From Sulfobacillus acidophilus (GTDB lineage Bacteria > Bacillota > Sulfobacillia > Sulfobacillales > Sulfobacillaceae): a stretch of 64,000 nucleotides of DNA. Position 1 is the stretch's first letter, and each line of letters starts with the position of its first letter. Both the position numbers and the translations under genes were made by a program. The notes below the pieces were generated by a model that was given only the letters and a program-made list of their open reading frames with translations, did not search any database and was not told the origin of the DNA. This document shows positions 34,811 to 43,289 of the stretch, piece after piece. Location of the stretch: positions 62,001-126,000 of the forward strand of contig PXYV01000001.1 in assembly GCA_003023745.1 (NCBI GenBank). Reading direction: 5' to 3'.

Positions 34811-35590
34811 TTAACTCTCCTCCACTGTGCCCGTGCGAACTAATTCCGATCGGACCCACTCGTATCCCTTCTTGTCGAGCTCTTCGGCCAAGTCGGCCCT
34901 GCCTGATTTGACAATGCGACCGTCTACCATAATGTGCACAAAATCGGGCTCGACGTAATCTAAAATTCGTTGATAATGCGTGATCACAAGGGCTCCAAAA
35001 TCCGGTCCCTTGAGGGAGTTCACGCCTTTGGCCACGACTTTGATAGCATCAATATCAAGCCCTGAATCGATCTCATCCAAAATGGCAATGCGCGGCTTTA
35101 GCATCAGCATTTGCAAAATTTCGTTGCGCTTTTTTTCGCCGCCCGAAAATCCTTCGTTTAAGTATCGATTGGCGAACTTAGGGTCCATTTCTAAAAATTG
35201 CATGACACGATCCAACTCATCCCGAAATTCCTTTAATGGAATATTGCTGCCGTCCGCACGGCACGCATTAAGGGCGGCGCGCAGGAAGTTCGCCGTTGTC
35301 ACGCCTGAAATTTCGCTTGGATATTGCATGGCTAAGAATAGTCCCTGGCGCGCCCTTTGGTCGGGTTTCATCGCCAGCAAGTCTTGGCCATCAAGCCGCA
35401 CGGCGCCCCCGGTGACCGCGTAGCGGGGGTGCCCCATCAGCGTTTGCGCCAAGGATGTTTTGCCTGTTCCATTGGGCCCCATAATGGCGTGAACTTCGCC
35501 GCCGCGCACCGTTAAGGTCAGACCATCTAAAATGGGCTTGTCATCAATCTGAATATGCAAATCCGCGATCTCTAAAACGGGTGCTGCCAT
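34811..35590 (-). CDS. sufC: Fe-S cluster assembly ATPase SufC
   Basis: ABC-type ATPase of the SufBCD complex, 259 aa and not a transporter. Walker A is GPNGTGKTS, the signature is FSGGEKKRNEIL and Walker B is RIAILDEIDSGLDID. GGAGGTTATT precedes the ATG. It is the first gene of the minus-strand order sufC-sufD-sufS-sufU-sufB-Rieske, under the promoter at 35648-35675. Confidence 0.96.
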   Translation of the reverse strand: MAAPVLEIADLHIQIDDKPILDGLTLTVRGGEVHAIMGPNGTGKTSLAQTLMGHPRYAVTGGAVRLDGQDLLAMKPDQRARQGLFLAMQYPSEISGVTTANFLRAALNACRADGSNIPLKEFRDELDRVMQFLEMDPKFANRYLNEGFSGGEKKRNEILQMLMLKPRIAILDEIDSGLDIDAIKVVAKGVNSLKGPDFGALVITHYQRILDYVEPDFVHIMVDGRIVKSGRADLAEELDKKGYEWVRSELVRTGTVEES

Positions 35591-35617
35591 AATAACCTCC
35601 TCAGCTCCGGTTCATTT

Positions 35618-35634
35618 CTGAGTAGTTTACTCAG
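35618..35634. promoter_or_regulatory. Seventeen-bp palindrome in the suf leader, candidate operator
   Basis: CTGAGTA-GTT-TACTCAG has perfect 7-bp arms. It falls just downstream of the predicted suf transcription start, a good place for a roadblock repressor. A related shorter palindrome, GCTC-TCT-GAGC (35654-35664), lies in the promoter spacer. An Rrf2-type regulator such as the one at 15675 is a reasonable candidate. Confidence 0.55.
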
Positions 35635-35647
35635 TATTGCTAGCTCA

Positions 35648-35675
35648 AGTGTAGCTCTCTGAGCCAAAATGTCAA
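35648..35675 (-). promoter_or_regulatory. Promoter of the suf operon
   Basis: On the minus strand, perfect TTGACA (35675-35670), a 16-bp spacer and TACACT (35653-35648). The start of transcription should be near 35641. Confidence 0.6.
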
Positions 35676-35720
35676 CCGTCGTCGTTTTCTTCCAATCCCA
35701 CCGATATTCGGTGGACACGG

Positions 35721-35750
35721 TTCCTGGTGGTAGCCATGACCTGGTATACT
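35721..35750 (+). promoter_or_regulatory. Possible promoter of the yqeG-aro operon
   Basis: TGGTATACT (35742-35750) is an extended -10 element, with only a weak -35 (TTCCTG, 35721-35726). It lies 35 nt upstream of yqeG and is divergent from the suf promoter. Confidence 0.4.
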
Positions 35751-35784
35751 CACGGAGAAGAGTGTCCGAAGGGGATAAGCATTA

Positions 35785-36297
35785 ATGATTCAAATCCTTC
35801 AGCCAGGACTGTTTGTACAATCAATTTACGACATTGACCTTGATCGCTTGGTGGAGCGAGGAGTCCGCGGGCTTATTTTGGATCTGGACAATACATTGGT
35901 TGGGTGGAACCAGCCGCGGGCGTCGAAAGAACTGCTGCAGTGGCTGGAGGATGTGAAGCTGCGTGAACTTCAAACCTGTATTGTGTCGAACAATATGGGA
36001 GACCGCGTTGAACAGTTTAGCCAGCATGTTGGGGTGATGGCTATTGCGAAAGCAGCCAAGCCACGGCGGCGGGCCTTTCGTCAAGCCATGCAGCGCATGG
36101 GTACGAATCGCCAGGACACAGCCGTGGTCGGCGACCAAATTTTTACGGACATTCTAGGGGGTAATCGGCTGCACCTATTTACCATTCTTGTCAGACCCAT
36201 GAACGAACAGGAGTTTTGGACCACGCAATTGGTGAGGCGGCTCGAGCGGGCGGTTTTACCCGGCCGTGAGCCGGCTCGTTTGAGCGATCGGAGTTAA
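35785..36297 (+). CDS. yqeG: YqeG family HAD-superfamily phosphatase
   Basis: A 170-aa HAD IIIA-type phosphatase. Motif I is LILDLDNTL with both aspartates, and a later motif is VVGDQIFTDI. A mitochondrial relative dephosphorylates phosphatidylglycerophosphate, but the bacterial substrate is not settled. The aroE gene follows 5 nt later, an order also found in Bacillus (yqeG-yqeH-aroD). Confidence 0.88.
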   Translation: MIQILQPGLFVQSIYDIDLDRLVERGVRGLILDLDNTLVGWNQPRASKELLQWLEDVKLRELQTCIVSNNMGDRVEQFSQHVGVMAIAKAAKPRRRAFRQAMQRMGTNRQDTAVVGDQIFTDILGGNRLHLFTILVRPMNEQEFWTTQLVRRLERAVLPGREPARLSDRS

Positions 36298-36302
36298 CGC
36301 CA

Positions 36303-37091
36303 TTGTCCGCATCGATGCAACTTTATGCTGTCTTTGGTCAGCCCATTGCACACTCCCTATCACCGGTCATTCACAACGAGGCCTTTCGCAGCCAGGGGAT
36401 TGCGGCGAATTACTTTGCGGTCGAGTGCAGTCCTTCGCAGTTGCAGGACAAGCTTCGCGCGTTTGAGGTTCTGGGTGGGTGCGGGGTAAACCTTACACGA
36501 CCTCTAAAGCAAACGGTTTTGCCATTGTTGGCGGCGAAAAGTGAATGGGTGGACAGTGCGCTGGCCGCCAACATTTTGCGTCGAGACGGAGAAGAATGGG
36601 TCGGTGACAATACCGATTGTGAAGCGTTATACCGGTTGCTGCAGGGATTGAAGAGCGGCTTGGGGGACGCGCTGGTATTGGGTTGCGGAGGCGTGGCGCG
36701 GGCCACAGCCGCCGTTTTGCAGCGACATGGATATCGTGTGGTGGGTGCAGCCCGTCGGCCCGCGCTCTGTGGGTGGGCGGACGAGGCCATCGTGTGGGAT
36801 GACCGCTTGAAGCCCGCTCCCTGGCAGGTGGTCGTGAACGCGACTCCGCTCGGTCAGGACGACGAAGGGCAGGAAGAGCGGTGGCCCACGCCTGAACCGG
36901 GAGGAATCGCGGTCGATTGGGTCTACCGGCCGCGCGCGACGCGTTTTTTGCAAGAAGCTCAAGCGCATCAGGCGATAGTGATTGACGGACTCACCTTATT
37001 GGTTGAGCAGGCGGCGCTGGGATGGCGGACGTGGTTCGGTATGGAAGCTCCACGGCAGGTGATGTGGAAGGCGGTCGGCGCATGGCAATGA
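36303..37091 (+). CDS. aroE: Shikimate dehydrogenase
   Basis: Reduces 3-dehydroshikimate to shikimate with NADPH. The protein is 262 aa. It has the shikimate-binding SLSPVIHNEAF, the catalytic Lys in NLTRPLKQ, NTDCEAL with the second catalytic Asp, the Rossmann loop GCGGVARA and NATPLGQ. The TTG at 36303 has GGAG 9 nt upstream; the ATG at 36315 is too far from it. It overlaps the prepilin peptidase gene by 10 nt. Confidence 0.93.
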   Translation: MSASMQLYAVFGQPIAHSLSPVIHNEAFRSQGIAANYFAVECSPSQLQDKLRAFEVLGGCGVNLTRPLKQTVLPLLAAKSEWVDSALAANILRRDGEEWVGDNTDCEALYRLLQGLKSGLGDALVLGCGGVARATAAVLQRHGYRVVGAARRPALCGWADEAIVWDDRLKPAPWQVVVNATPLGQDDEGQEERWPTPEPGGIAVDWVYRPRATRFLQEAQAHQAIVIDGLTLLVEQAALGWRTWFGMEAPRQVMWKAVGAWQ

Positions 37092-37666
37092 CATGGGTGC
37101 TGGCGATTGCGGCGGCAGCCTTGGTGTGGGGCACGGCCTGGTGGTGGGGTGCTCCGACTCGACAGACGGATCGCGTGGTGGCGGCCGGCCTTTCACTCGC
37201 GGCGGTGGTCGGCTTAGGGATTGCACTTGGTTATCCTGGCCAACTGGCGTGGTTTGTCCCCCTCATCGGACTTTTGGCCATTGTTGGAGTAGTGGACTAC
37301 CGCCACCAAATTATTCCCAATCGCCTGGTACTGGCTACCGCGCTGTGGGCGGTTGTGTTGCGGCTGCATGAGGGCCATTGGTCGAGCGCAGCGCTGGTGT
37401 CCGTTGCGGCGTTCGCGTTTTATTTAATAGTGAACGTCGTGACCCGCGGAGGACTGGGAATGGGCGACGTCAAGTTTGCGGCCGTGTTGGCATTGGCGCT
37501 AGGCTATCCGGCAGGTGTCGTGAGCCTCGTGCTGGGGATGTGGGCCGCGGGTTTTTATGCGGTTTGGCTCCTATTGAAGAGTCGCGGGAACAGGGCACAG
37601 TTCATGGCGCTGGGACCGTTTTTGGCTTTGGGAGGTTTTGTGGGCCTCTTCGATTTGCTGCATTAA
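37082..37666 (+). CDS. Type IV prepilin peptidase-like (A24) membrane protease, peptidase domain only
   Basis: A 194-aa membrane protein with about six hydrophobic segments and the two catalytic aspartates of aspartyl prepilin peptidases: D in VVDYRHQIIPN and the GxGD motif in GLGMGDVKF. The N-terminal N-methyltransferase domain and its cysteine pairs are absent, so it would cut but not methylate, like TadV/CpaA-type enzymes. Its place between aroE and aroC matches the comC-like gene often found near aro genes in Firmicutes. Confidence 0.85.
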   Translation: MAMTWVLAIAAAALVWGTAWWWGAPTRQTDRVVAAGLSLAAVVGLGIALGYPGQLAWFVPLIGLLAIVGVVDYRHQIIPNRLVLATALWAVVLRLHEGHWSSAALVSVAAFAFYLIVNVVTRGGLGMGDVKFAAVLALALGYPAGVVSLVLGMWAAGFYAVWLLLKSRGNRAQFMALGPFLALGGFVGLFDLLH

Positions 37667-37687
37667 AGGACGTTGGGGGGCATTGGG

Positions 37688-38845
37688 ATGGAACATTGGA
37701 GATTTGTCACAGCCGGAGAATCTCACGGGCCGGGGTTGGTGGCCATTATTGAAGGAGTGCCGGCCGGTATTCCGTTGACGCGTCAGACGATTAATGAGGA
37801 TTTAGCGCGACGCCAAAAGGGATATGGCCGGGGCGGTCGCATGTCGATCGAACGCGATGAAGTGCAAATTTGGGGTGGTGTCCGCCATGGCGTGACACTA
37901 GGAAGTCCGGTCGCGTTGACGGTGGCGAATCGCGATTTTGAAAACTGGCGGGAGTCCATGTCTCCTGACCCGGGCACGGCCGATCGGGTCGTGACTCGCC
38001 CTCGACCCGGGCACGCGGATTTAGTTGGGGGCATTAAATATGGGCATCGTGACCTGCGCAACGTGTTGGAGCGGGCATCAGCCAGGGAGACAACCATGCG
38101 GGTGGCGACGGGGGCCGTGGCGCGGGCGTTCTTGCGTAATCTCGGAATCGAAGTCTATGGCCATGTGATTTCCATTGGACCGGAACAGGTTCAGGCTTCG
38201 GACTGGAGTCTGGAGCAAATACGTAAAGCGGAAGAATCACCGGTGCGCGTGGTCGACGCGACAGTGGCGGAACGGATGATGCGAGCCATTGATGCGGCGA
38301 AAGAGGCGGGCGATACGCTTGGGGGCACGTTTGAAGTCGTGGCTTTTGGCTTGCCGGTGGGTTTGGGTAGTTACGTGCAATGGCATCGTCGGCTTGAAGC
38401 CAGCTTAGGGCGTGCACTTTTGTCCATCCCGGCGATGAAAGCGGTCGAGGTGGGAACTGGCTTTGACCAATCGGCCCAACAAGGTTCGGCCGTGCATGAT
38501 GCCATCTGGTGGGAGCCTGACGCGGGTTTCTCCCGCCGCAGCAACCGTGCGGGAGGACTGGAGGGAGGCATTACCACCGGCATGCCGTTGAAAGTACGGG
38601 TTGGTATGAAGCCGTTATCGACGCTGCAATCACCGTTGGGATCGTTCGATATCGAAAGCAAGGAACCGTTTCTAGCGACGGTGGAACGCTCCGACGTCAC
38701 CGCGGTACCAGCGGCCGTTGTGATCGGCGAAGCAATGGTTATGCATGTGCTGGCAGACGCCATGTTGGAGAAGTTCGGCGGTGATAGTCTTGAAGAAATT
38801 CGGCAACGGCTGCAGTGGTGGCACGAGCGCGTTCGCACCTATTAA
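37688..38845 (+). CDS. aroC: Chorismate synthase
   Basis: Makes chorismate from EPSP with reduced FMN. The protein is 385 aa from the ATG at 37688 (MEHWRFVTAGESHGPGL); an upstream TTG is possible. Signature segments are GRGGRMSIERDEV, GHADLVGGIKYGHRD and RASARETTMRVATG. Both the GxSxG-free core and the C-terminal part are complete. It overlaps aroK by about 65 nt. Confidence 0.95.
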   Translation: MEHWRFVTAGESHGPGLVAIIEGVPAGIPLTRQTINEDLARRQKGYGRGGRMSIERDEVQIWGGVRHGVTLGSPVALTVANRDFENWRESMSPDPGTADRVVTRPRPGHADLVGGIKYGHRDLRNVLERASARETTMRVATGAVARAFLRNLGIEVYGHVISIGPEQVQASDWSLEQIRKAEESPVRVVDATVAERMMRAIDAAKEAGDTLGGTFEVVAFGLPVGLGSYVQWHRRLEASLGRALLSIPAMKAVEVGTGFDQSAQQGSAVHDAIWWEPDAGFSRRSNRAGGLEGGITTGMPLKVRVGMKPLSTLQSPLGSFDIESKEPFLATVERSDVTAVPAAVVIGEAMVMHVLADAMLEKFGGDSLEEIRQRLQWWHERVRTY

Positions 38846-39365
38846 ACCACTGGCGTTAATTGGGATGATGGGTGCGGGTAAGAGCACGGTGGCCGAACTG
38901 ATCGCACAGCGTTGCGGCTGTGCCTGGTATGATTTAGATTGCTTGATTGAACAGCGGCTAGGACGTGCGATTGCCACAGTGTTCCAAGAGGATGGGGAAA
39001 CAGTCTTCAGGGATGCGGAGGCGCGCACCTTAGCCGAACTGGAACGGTCAGTTCGCAATCCTTATGTCCTGGCAACGGGCGGAGGGACACCTTTGCATGG
39101 GGCCAGCTTTGACCTATTGGCGGCGCGGTTTTGCGTGGCGTGGTTGCACGCCCCCAACCAGACGCTCTTTGAGCGGGCATTTGATCCTAAGCGGCCGTTG
39201 ACGGCTGGAGGACAAGAGGCATTTTCCATGCTGGCCAGCAGGCGTTCGGAATGCTACCGCACCCTGGCTCAGTTGGCTGTCGATGTGGGGCAAATCTCCG
39301 CGGCGCAAGCCGCGGATCAGATTTGGCATTGGTGGAAGGAACATTGCTATGAAAGCGAACCATGA
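38781..39365 (+). CDS. aroK: Shikimate kinase
   Basis: Phosphorylates shikimate at the 3-position. The P-loop is LIGMMGAGKST, the shikimate-binding Asp is in WYDLDCLIE and a glycine-rich site is in LATGGGTPL. No start lies between the aroC stop and the first strand, so translation must begin inside aroC. GTG 38781 (194 aa) is my choice; TTG 38790 is possible. Translational coupling is likely. It overlaps aroB by 17 nt. Confidence 0.9.
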   Translation: MIVLKKFGNGCSGGTSAFAPIKPLALIGMMGAGKSTVAELIAQRCGCAWYDLDCLIEQRLGRAIATVFQEDGETVFRDAEARTLAELERSVRNPYVLATGGGTPLHGASFDLLAARFCVAWLHAPNQTLFERAFDPKRPLTAGGQEAFSMLASRRSECYRTLAQLAVDVGQISAAQAADQIWHWWKEHCYESEP

Positions 39366-40413
39366 AGGCGCCACACTGCACATTAGATCGTCGGCGACGA
39401 CGCAGTCAGAAATTCTTTTTGATGGAGATTGGCCAGGTCGGCTGCGCGAGTTTGGCACGCGGCGCTTGATTGTGGCCGATGAGGCGTTGGGCGCTGAGGC
39501 GCAGCATTTAGCGGACATGGTCGAAGCAGACCAAAAATTGACGGTGAACATGAGTGAAGAGGCCAAGACCCTGAATACGGTCGGTCAGGTCTATGCCTGG
39601 CTCGGACGGGTTAATGCGACGCGTGACGCGGTGGTTGTGGCGGCGGGCGGGGGCGTTTGTACGGACTTGGTCGGCTATGCGGCCGCGACCTATCTGCGGG
39701 GGTTGTCATGGGCGGCGGTTCCAACCACTTTGTTGGCACAGGTGGATGCTGCGATTGGCGGAAAGGTAGGTGTGAACACCGAGTGGGGCAAGAATCTGGT
39801 GGGTGCATTTCACCTGCCGCGCTTCGTCGTAGTGGATCCCGACTTTTTGTCGACCTTGCCCGTGCGGCAGTGGCGGGCAGGCTTAGGGGAAGTCATCAAG
39901 TCAGCTCTCATCCGAGGCGGATGGCTCTACGAGCATTTGGACTCGGTTCGCCTAAAGGACATCCCCGCATGGCGGGAGACCATTTATCAGACCGTAAAGG
40001 TTAAGGTCGATATTGTTAATCAAGACTTATACGAAGAGGGGCCCCGCATGTTTTTGAATTTTGGTCACACTGTTGGTCATGCCCTGGAGAATTTGTTGGG
40101 CTATGGGACTTTAACCCATGGAGAGGCGGTGGGCTTAGGGACTCTGGTGGCGTTAGTTTTGTCCGAGCGGGTGCGCGGGTTAGCCACAGAGGTGCGGCAG
40201 CAGGTGATGACCTGGATGGGGCACTGGGGTTTGCCAACGCGTCTTGAGCCGATACAATTTACGCCATTGTGGGAGCAAATGCATCGGGATAAGAAAGCGC
40301 GCGTGAGCGGACTTACTTGGGTTTTGCTCGATGGTGTGGGTTCGCCTTGTTTGGTGAAGGACGTTCCCGAGGCTGTCGTGCGAGAGGCTGTGCTCGAGGT
40401 CTTCGACCGCTAA
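39349..40413 (+). CDS. aroB: 3-dehydroquinate synthase
   Basis: Second step of the shikimate pathway, NAD- and metal-dependent, 354 aa. It has AAGGGVCTDLVGYAAATYLRG with NAD-binding glycines, TTLLAQVDAAIGGKVGVNT, the metal-ligand region GLGEVIKSALI and the HTVGHALE motif. Start ATG with GGAAGGA 8 nt upstream. The gcvT gene follows after 58 nt. Confidence 0.95.
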   Translation: MKANHEGATLHIRSSATTQSEILFDGDWPGRLREFGTRRLIVADEALGAEAQHLADMVEADQKLTVNMSEEAKTLNTVGQVYAWLGRVNATRDAVVVAAGGGVCTDLVGYAAATYLRGLSWAAVPTTLLAQVDAAIGGKVGVNTEWGKNLVGAFHLPRFVVVDPDFLSTLPVRQWRAGLGEVIKSALIRGGWLYEHLDSVRLKDIPAWRETIYQTVKVKVDIVNQDLYEEGPRMFLNFGHTVGHALENLLGYGTLTHGEAVGLGTLVALVLSERVRGLATEVRQQVMTWMGHWGLPTRLEPIQFTPLWEQMHRDKKARVSGLTWVLLDGVGSPCLVKDVPEAVVREAVLEVFDR

Positions 40414-40471
40414 CATTGTGCCGATGGAAGCGAGACGCTATGATGAATTAGTAGTCCAAAAGGGGTGTGAC

Positions 40472-41575
40472 ATGCGCGAGACACCATTGACATCGTGGCA
40501 CCGCCAGCATCAGGCTAAGATGATGGAATTTGGCGGATTTTTGATGCCGGTTGAGTACGATCGCGGCATCCTGGCCGAACATATGAGCGTGAGGGAGCAC
40601 CTGGGAGCATTTGATGTTAGTCACATGGGAGAATTCGAGGTTTCGGGGGCGGATGCGGCTCGGTTTTTAGATTACGTGGTGACGAATCAACCTTCCGCGC
40701 TGTCGGTGGGCCAGGCGCTCTATACGCCCATGTGTTACGAAAATGGGGGCACCGTGGACGATCTGCTGGTGTACCGCCTAAAGTCTGATCGCTTCATGTT
40801 GGTGGTAAACGCCGGCAACATTGAGAAAGATTGGGTTTGGATTAATCGTCTGGCCGATGGCTGGAGCGCGGTAACGCTGAAGGATCGCAGTGAGGAGATA
40901 GGCTTGATTGCGCTTCAGGGCCCCGACGCCGAAAGCAAGCTGAGGCCATTAACGAAGGCGGATTTGGCCAGTCTGCCCTCGTATCATGCGGTACCGACAA
41001 CAGTTGCGGGACTTGAGGGATTGGTCTCGCGCACAGGATATACCGGTGAACCGGGATTTGAGCTATATGTGTCCCAACGCGATACTGTGGCGCTGTGGGA
41101 GCATCTACTGGATCAGGGGGCGCTTCCTGTGGGCTTGGGAGCTCGCGATACGCTCAGGCTAGAAGCGCGGTTGCCGCTCTATGAACATGAGCTTACGGCC
41201 GAAATTACTCCGCTTGAAGCCGGCTTGAGCCCGTTTATTAAGTGGGATAAGGGGGATTTCGTAGGCAAAGCGGCCTTGGCTAGGCAGAAAGCAAACGGGC
41301 TGAAGCGACGCAGTGTCGGTTTGAGGTTGGAAGGCGGCATTGCCCGCGCCGGTTATGATGTGGTTGCGGAACGGGGCGCGAAACCGATTGGTCGGGTGAC
41401 CTCGGGTACGAAATCGCCGACGTTAGGGTATCCTATTGCATTGGCGTTGATTGACACCGCGTTTGCGTCGGTAGGTACGTCGCTTTACGTCCGCATCCGG
41501 GGGCGTGATATTCTTGCTACAGTGGTAAAGACCCCGTTTTATCGCCGCTCCCGCGCGGCCGCGGAAACTTCTTGA
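40472..41575 (+). CDS. gcvT: Glycine cleavage system T protein, aminomethyltransferase
   Basis: Transfers the aminomethyl carbon to tetrahydrofolate, releasing ammonia. The protein is 367 aa from the ATG at 40472 (MRETPLTSWHRQH) with AAAAGGGG upstream. Typical segments are FDVSHMGEFEVSG, NAGNIEKDW, SRTGYTGEPGFELY and GLGARDTLRLEARLPLYE. The 58-nt leader is too short to hold a glycine riboswitch, which often precedes this gene. Confidence 0.95.
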   Translation: MRETPLTSWHRQHQAKMMEFGGFLMPVEYDRGILAEHMSVREHLGAFDVSHMGEFEVSGADAARFLDYVVTNQPSALSVGQALYTPMCYENGGTVDDLLVYRLKSDRFMLVVNAGNIEKDWVWINRLADGWSAVTLKDRSEEIGLIALQGPDAESKLRPLTKADLASLPSYHAVPTTVAGLEGLVSRTGYTGEPGFELYVSQRDTVALWEHLLDQGALPVGLGARDTLRLEARLPLYEHELTAEITPLEAGLSPFIKWDKGDFVGKAALARQKANGLKRRSVGLRLEGGIARAGYDVVAERGAKPIGRVTSGTKSPTLGYPIALALIDTAFASVGTSLYVRIRGRDILATVVKTPFYRRSRAAAETS

Positions 41576-41589
41576 AAAGAGGGATGATA

Positions 41590-41958
41590 ATGGCGCAGTA
41601 TCCGGATCATCTGCACTATACAGCGGATCACGAATGGGTGAGTGCCGATGGCAGAGTGGGCATTACCGATTACGCGCAGGATTCATTGGGCGATGTGGTG
41701 TTTGTAGAGTTGCCGGAGGTCGGCAGTATCATTCGAGCTGGAGATACGGTGGGCGTGATTGAGTCGGTGAAGTCCGTGTCGGACTTGTACAGCCCCGCGT
41801 CGGGACGAGTGCTGCAAGTGAATTCGGCGCTTATTGAGAAACCAGAACTGATTAATCAGGATCCGTACGGGGAAGGCTGGATTTTCGAATTGGAAGATGC
41901 TGAATTGGGTGACGTGATGTCTGCCCAGGAGTATCGGCAAAAGATTGAAGGGGAATAG
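41590..41958 (+). CDS. gcvH: Glycine cleavage system H protein
   Basis: Lipoyl carrier that shuttles the aminomethyl group between P, T and L proteins. The protein is 122 aa. The lipoylation lysine is in VGVIESVKSVSDLYSPASG. The ATG at 41590 is 6 nt after AGAGGG, better than the in-frame ATG at 41584. No lipoate ligase or L protein gene lies nearby. Confidence 0.95.
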   Translation: MAQYPDHLHYTADHEWVSADGRVGITDYAQDSLGDVVFVELPEVGSIIRAGDTVGVIESVKSVSDLYSPASGRVLQVNSALIEKPELINQDPYGEGWIFELEDAELGDVMSAQEYRQKIEGE

Positions 41959-41960
41959 GG

Positions 41961-43289
41961 TTGTACACACCACATACTGCAGATGACCAAAAGGCTATGT
42001 TGGAAAGCTTGTCGCTCGCGTCGATCGATGCGCTGTTTGAAGATATTCCGGCCGCGGCCCGTCTAAATCGGCCCCTGAACTTGCCCCCGCCTCTTTCCGA
42101 AATGGATTTGGCGCAGCACTTAAGGCGTTTAGCGGAACGCAATATTGATGTCAACCAAATGCCGAGTTTTCTTGGTGGCGGGTACTACGACCGCTATATT
42201 CCCGCAGCGGTAGGGGCGCTGGCGAGTCGTGGCGAATTTGTCACATCGTATACACCTTATCAAGCCGAGCTATCGCAGGGCACATTGGCTGCTATTTTCG
42301 AATTCCAAAGCATGATTCAGTCGCTTACGGGCACGTATGCGGCCCAAGCGTCGATGTATGACGGAGCATCAGCGGTGGGTGAAGCATCACTTTTGGCGTT
42401 AGCGCATGCCCGTGGGCGTCGGCGGATTGTGGCGCTGAGAGGCGTCCATCCTGACAGTCGTGAGGTCATGGCGACATATTTGCAGGCGCGGGGCGCGGAA
42501 CTGGTGGTGGTTGACAGCATTAGCGACTTACCGGCGGCGATGGATGCGGACGTGGCGGGAGTCGTGACGCAGTATCCGAATATGCTGGGGTCTCTCACGG
42601 ATGCTGCGGGTGCGGTTCAAATGGCGCACGACGTTGGTGCGTTAGCCATTGTTGCGGTGGATCCGGTGGCTATGGCGGTGTTGAAGCCACCGGGGGAGAT
42701 GGGCGCTGATGTCGTGGTGGGGGAGGGTCAACCCTTAGGCAACCATCTTAGTTATGGGGGTCCGACGTTCGGGTTTTTTGCGGTGCAAGAGCCACTGGTG
42801 CGCAAATTGCCTGGTCGGCTGGTCGGTGCCGCCCGGGATGCAAACGGCGCGCGCGGGTTCGTGCTGACGTTGCAAGCGCGTGAGCAGCATATTCGGCGGG
42901 AGAAGGCTACCTCCAACATTTGCTCGAATCACTCGCTCAATGCGCTGGCAGCAACCATCTACATGGCGTTGTTGGGACCGCAAGGGCTTAAAGAAGTGGC
43001 TTTGGCGTCGGCGCAAATGGCCCATTACTTAGAGCGGCAGTTGGCCGCGATTGGCGTGCGGCGTCCAGATGCGGCGGCGCCCTTTCTCTATGAATTTGCG
43101 GTTGAGGTTGCAGGAGATATAACGGCATTGAATCGACATTTGTGGGAACGGGGACTGTTGGGGGGAATGAACCTAGGGTTGTGGGAAGATCAGTGGCAAG
43201 GATTGTGGCAGTTGGCAGTCACTGAACGCCGCAGTAAAGCCGATTGCGATCGGCTGGTGGAGGAGGTGGCAAAATGGATGTCCCGTTAA
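41961..43289 (+). CDS. gcvPA: Glycine dehydrogenase (decarboxylating) subunit 1, GcvPA
   Basis: N-terminal half of the split P protein found in Firmicutes and archaea, 442 aa. The TTG start ([14 protein letters not shown]) fits the typical GcvPA N-terminus. It shows [31 protein letters not shown] and [17 protein letters not shown]. It overlaps gcvPB by 16 nt, so equal production of the two subunits is likely. Confidence 0.94.
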   Translation: MYTPHTADDQKAMLESLSLASIDALFEDIPAAARLNRPLNLPPPLSEMDLAQHLRRLAERNIDVNQMPSFLGGGYYDRYIPAAVGALASRGEFVTSYTPYQAELSQGTLAAIFEFQSMIQSLTGTYAAQASMYDGASAVGEASLLALAHARGRRRIVALRGVHPDSREVMATYLQARGAELVVVDSISDLPAAMDADVAGVVTQYPNMLGSLTDAAGAVQMAHDVGALAIVAVDPVAMAVLKPPGEMGADVVVGEGQPLGNHLSYGGPTFGFFAVQEPLVRKLPGRLVGAARDANGARGFVLTLQAREQHIRREKATSNICSNHSLNALAATIYMALLGPQGLKEVALASAQMAHYLERQLAAIGVRRPDAAAPFLYEFAVEVAGDITALNRHLWERGLLGGMNLGLWEDQWQGLWQLAVTERRSKADCDRLVEEVAKWMSR

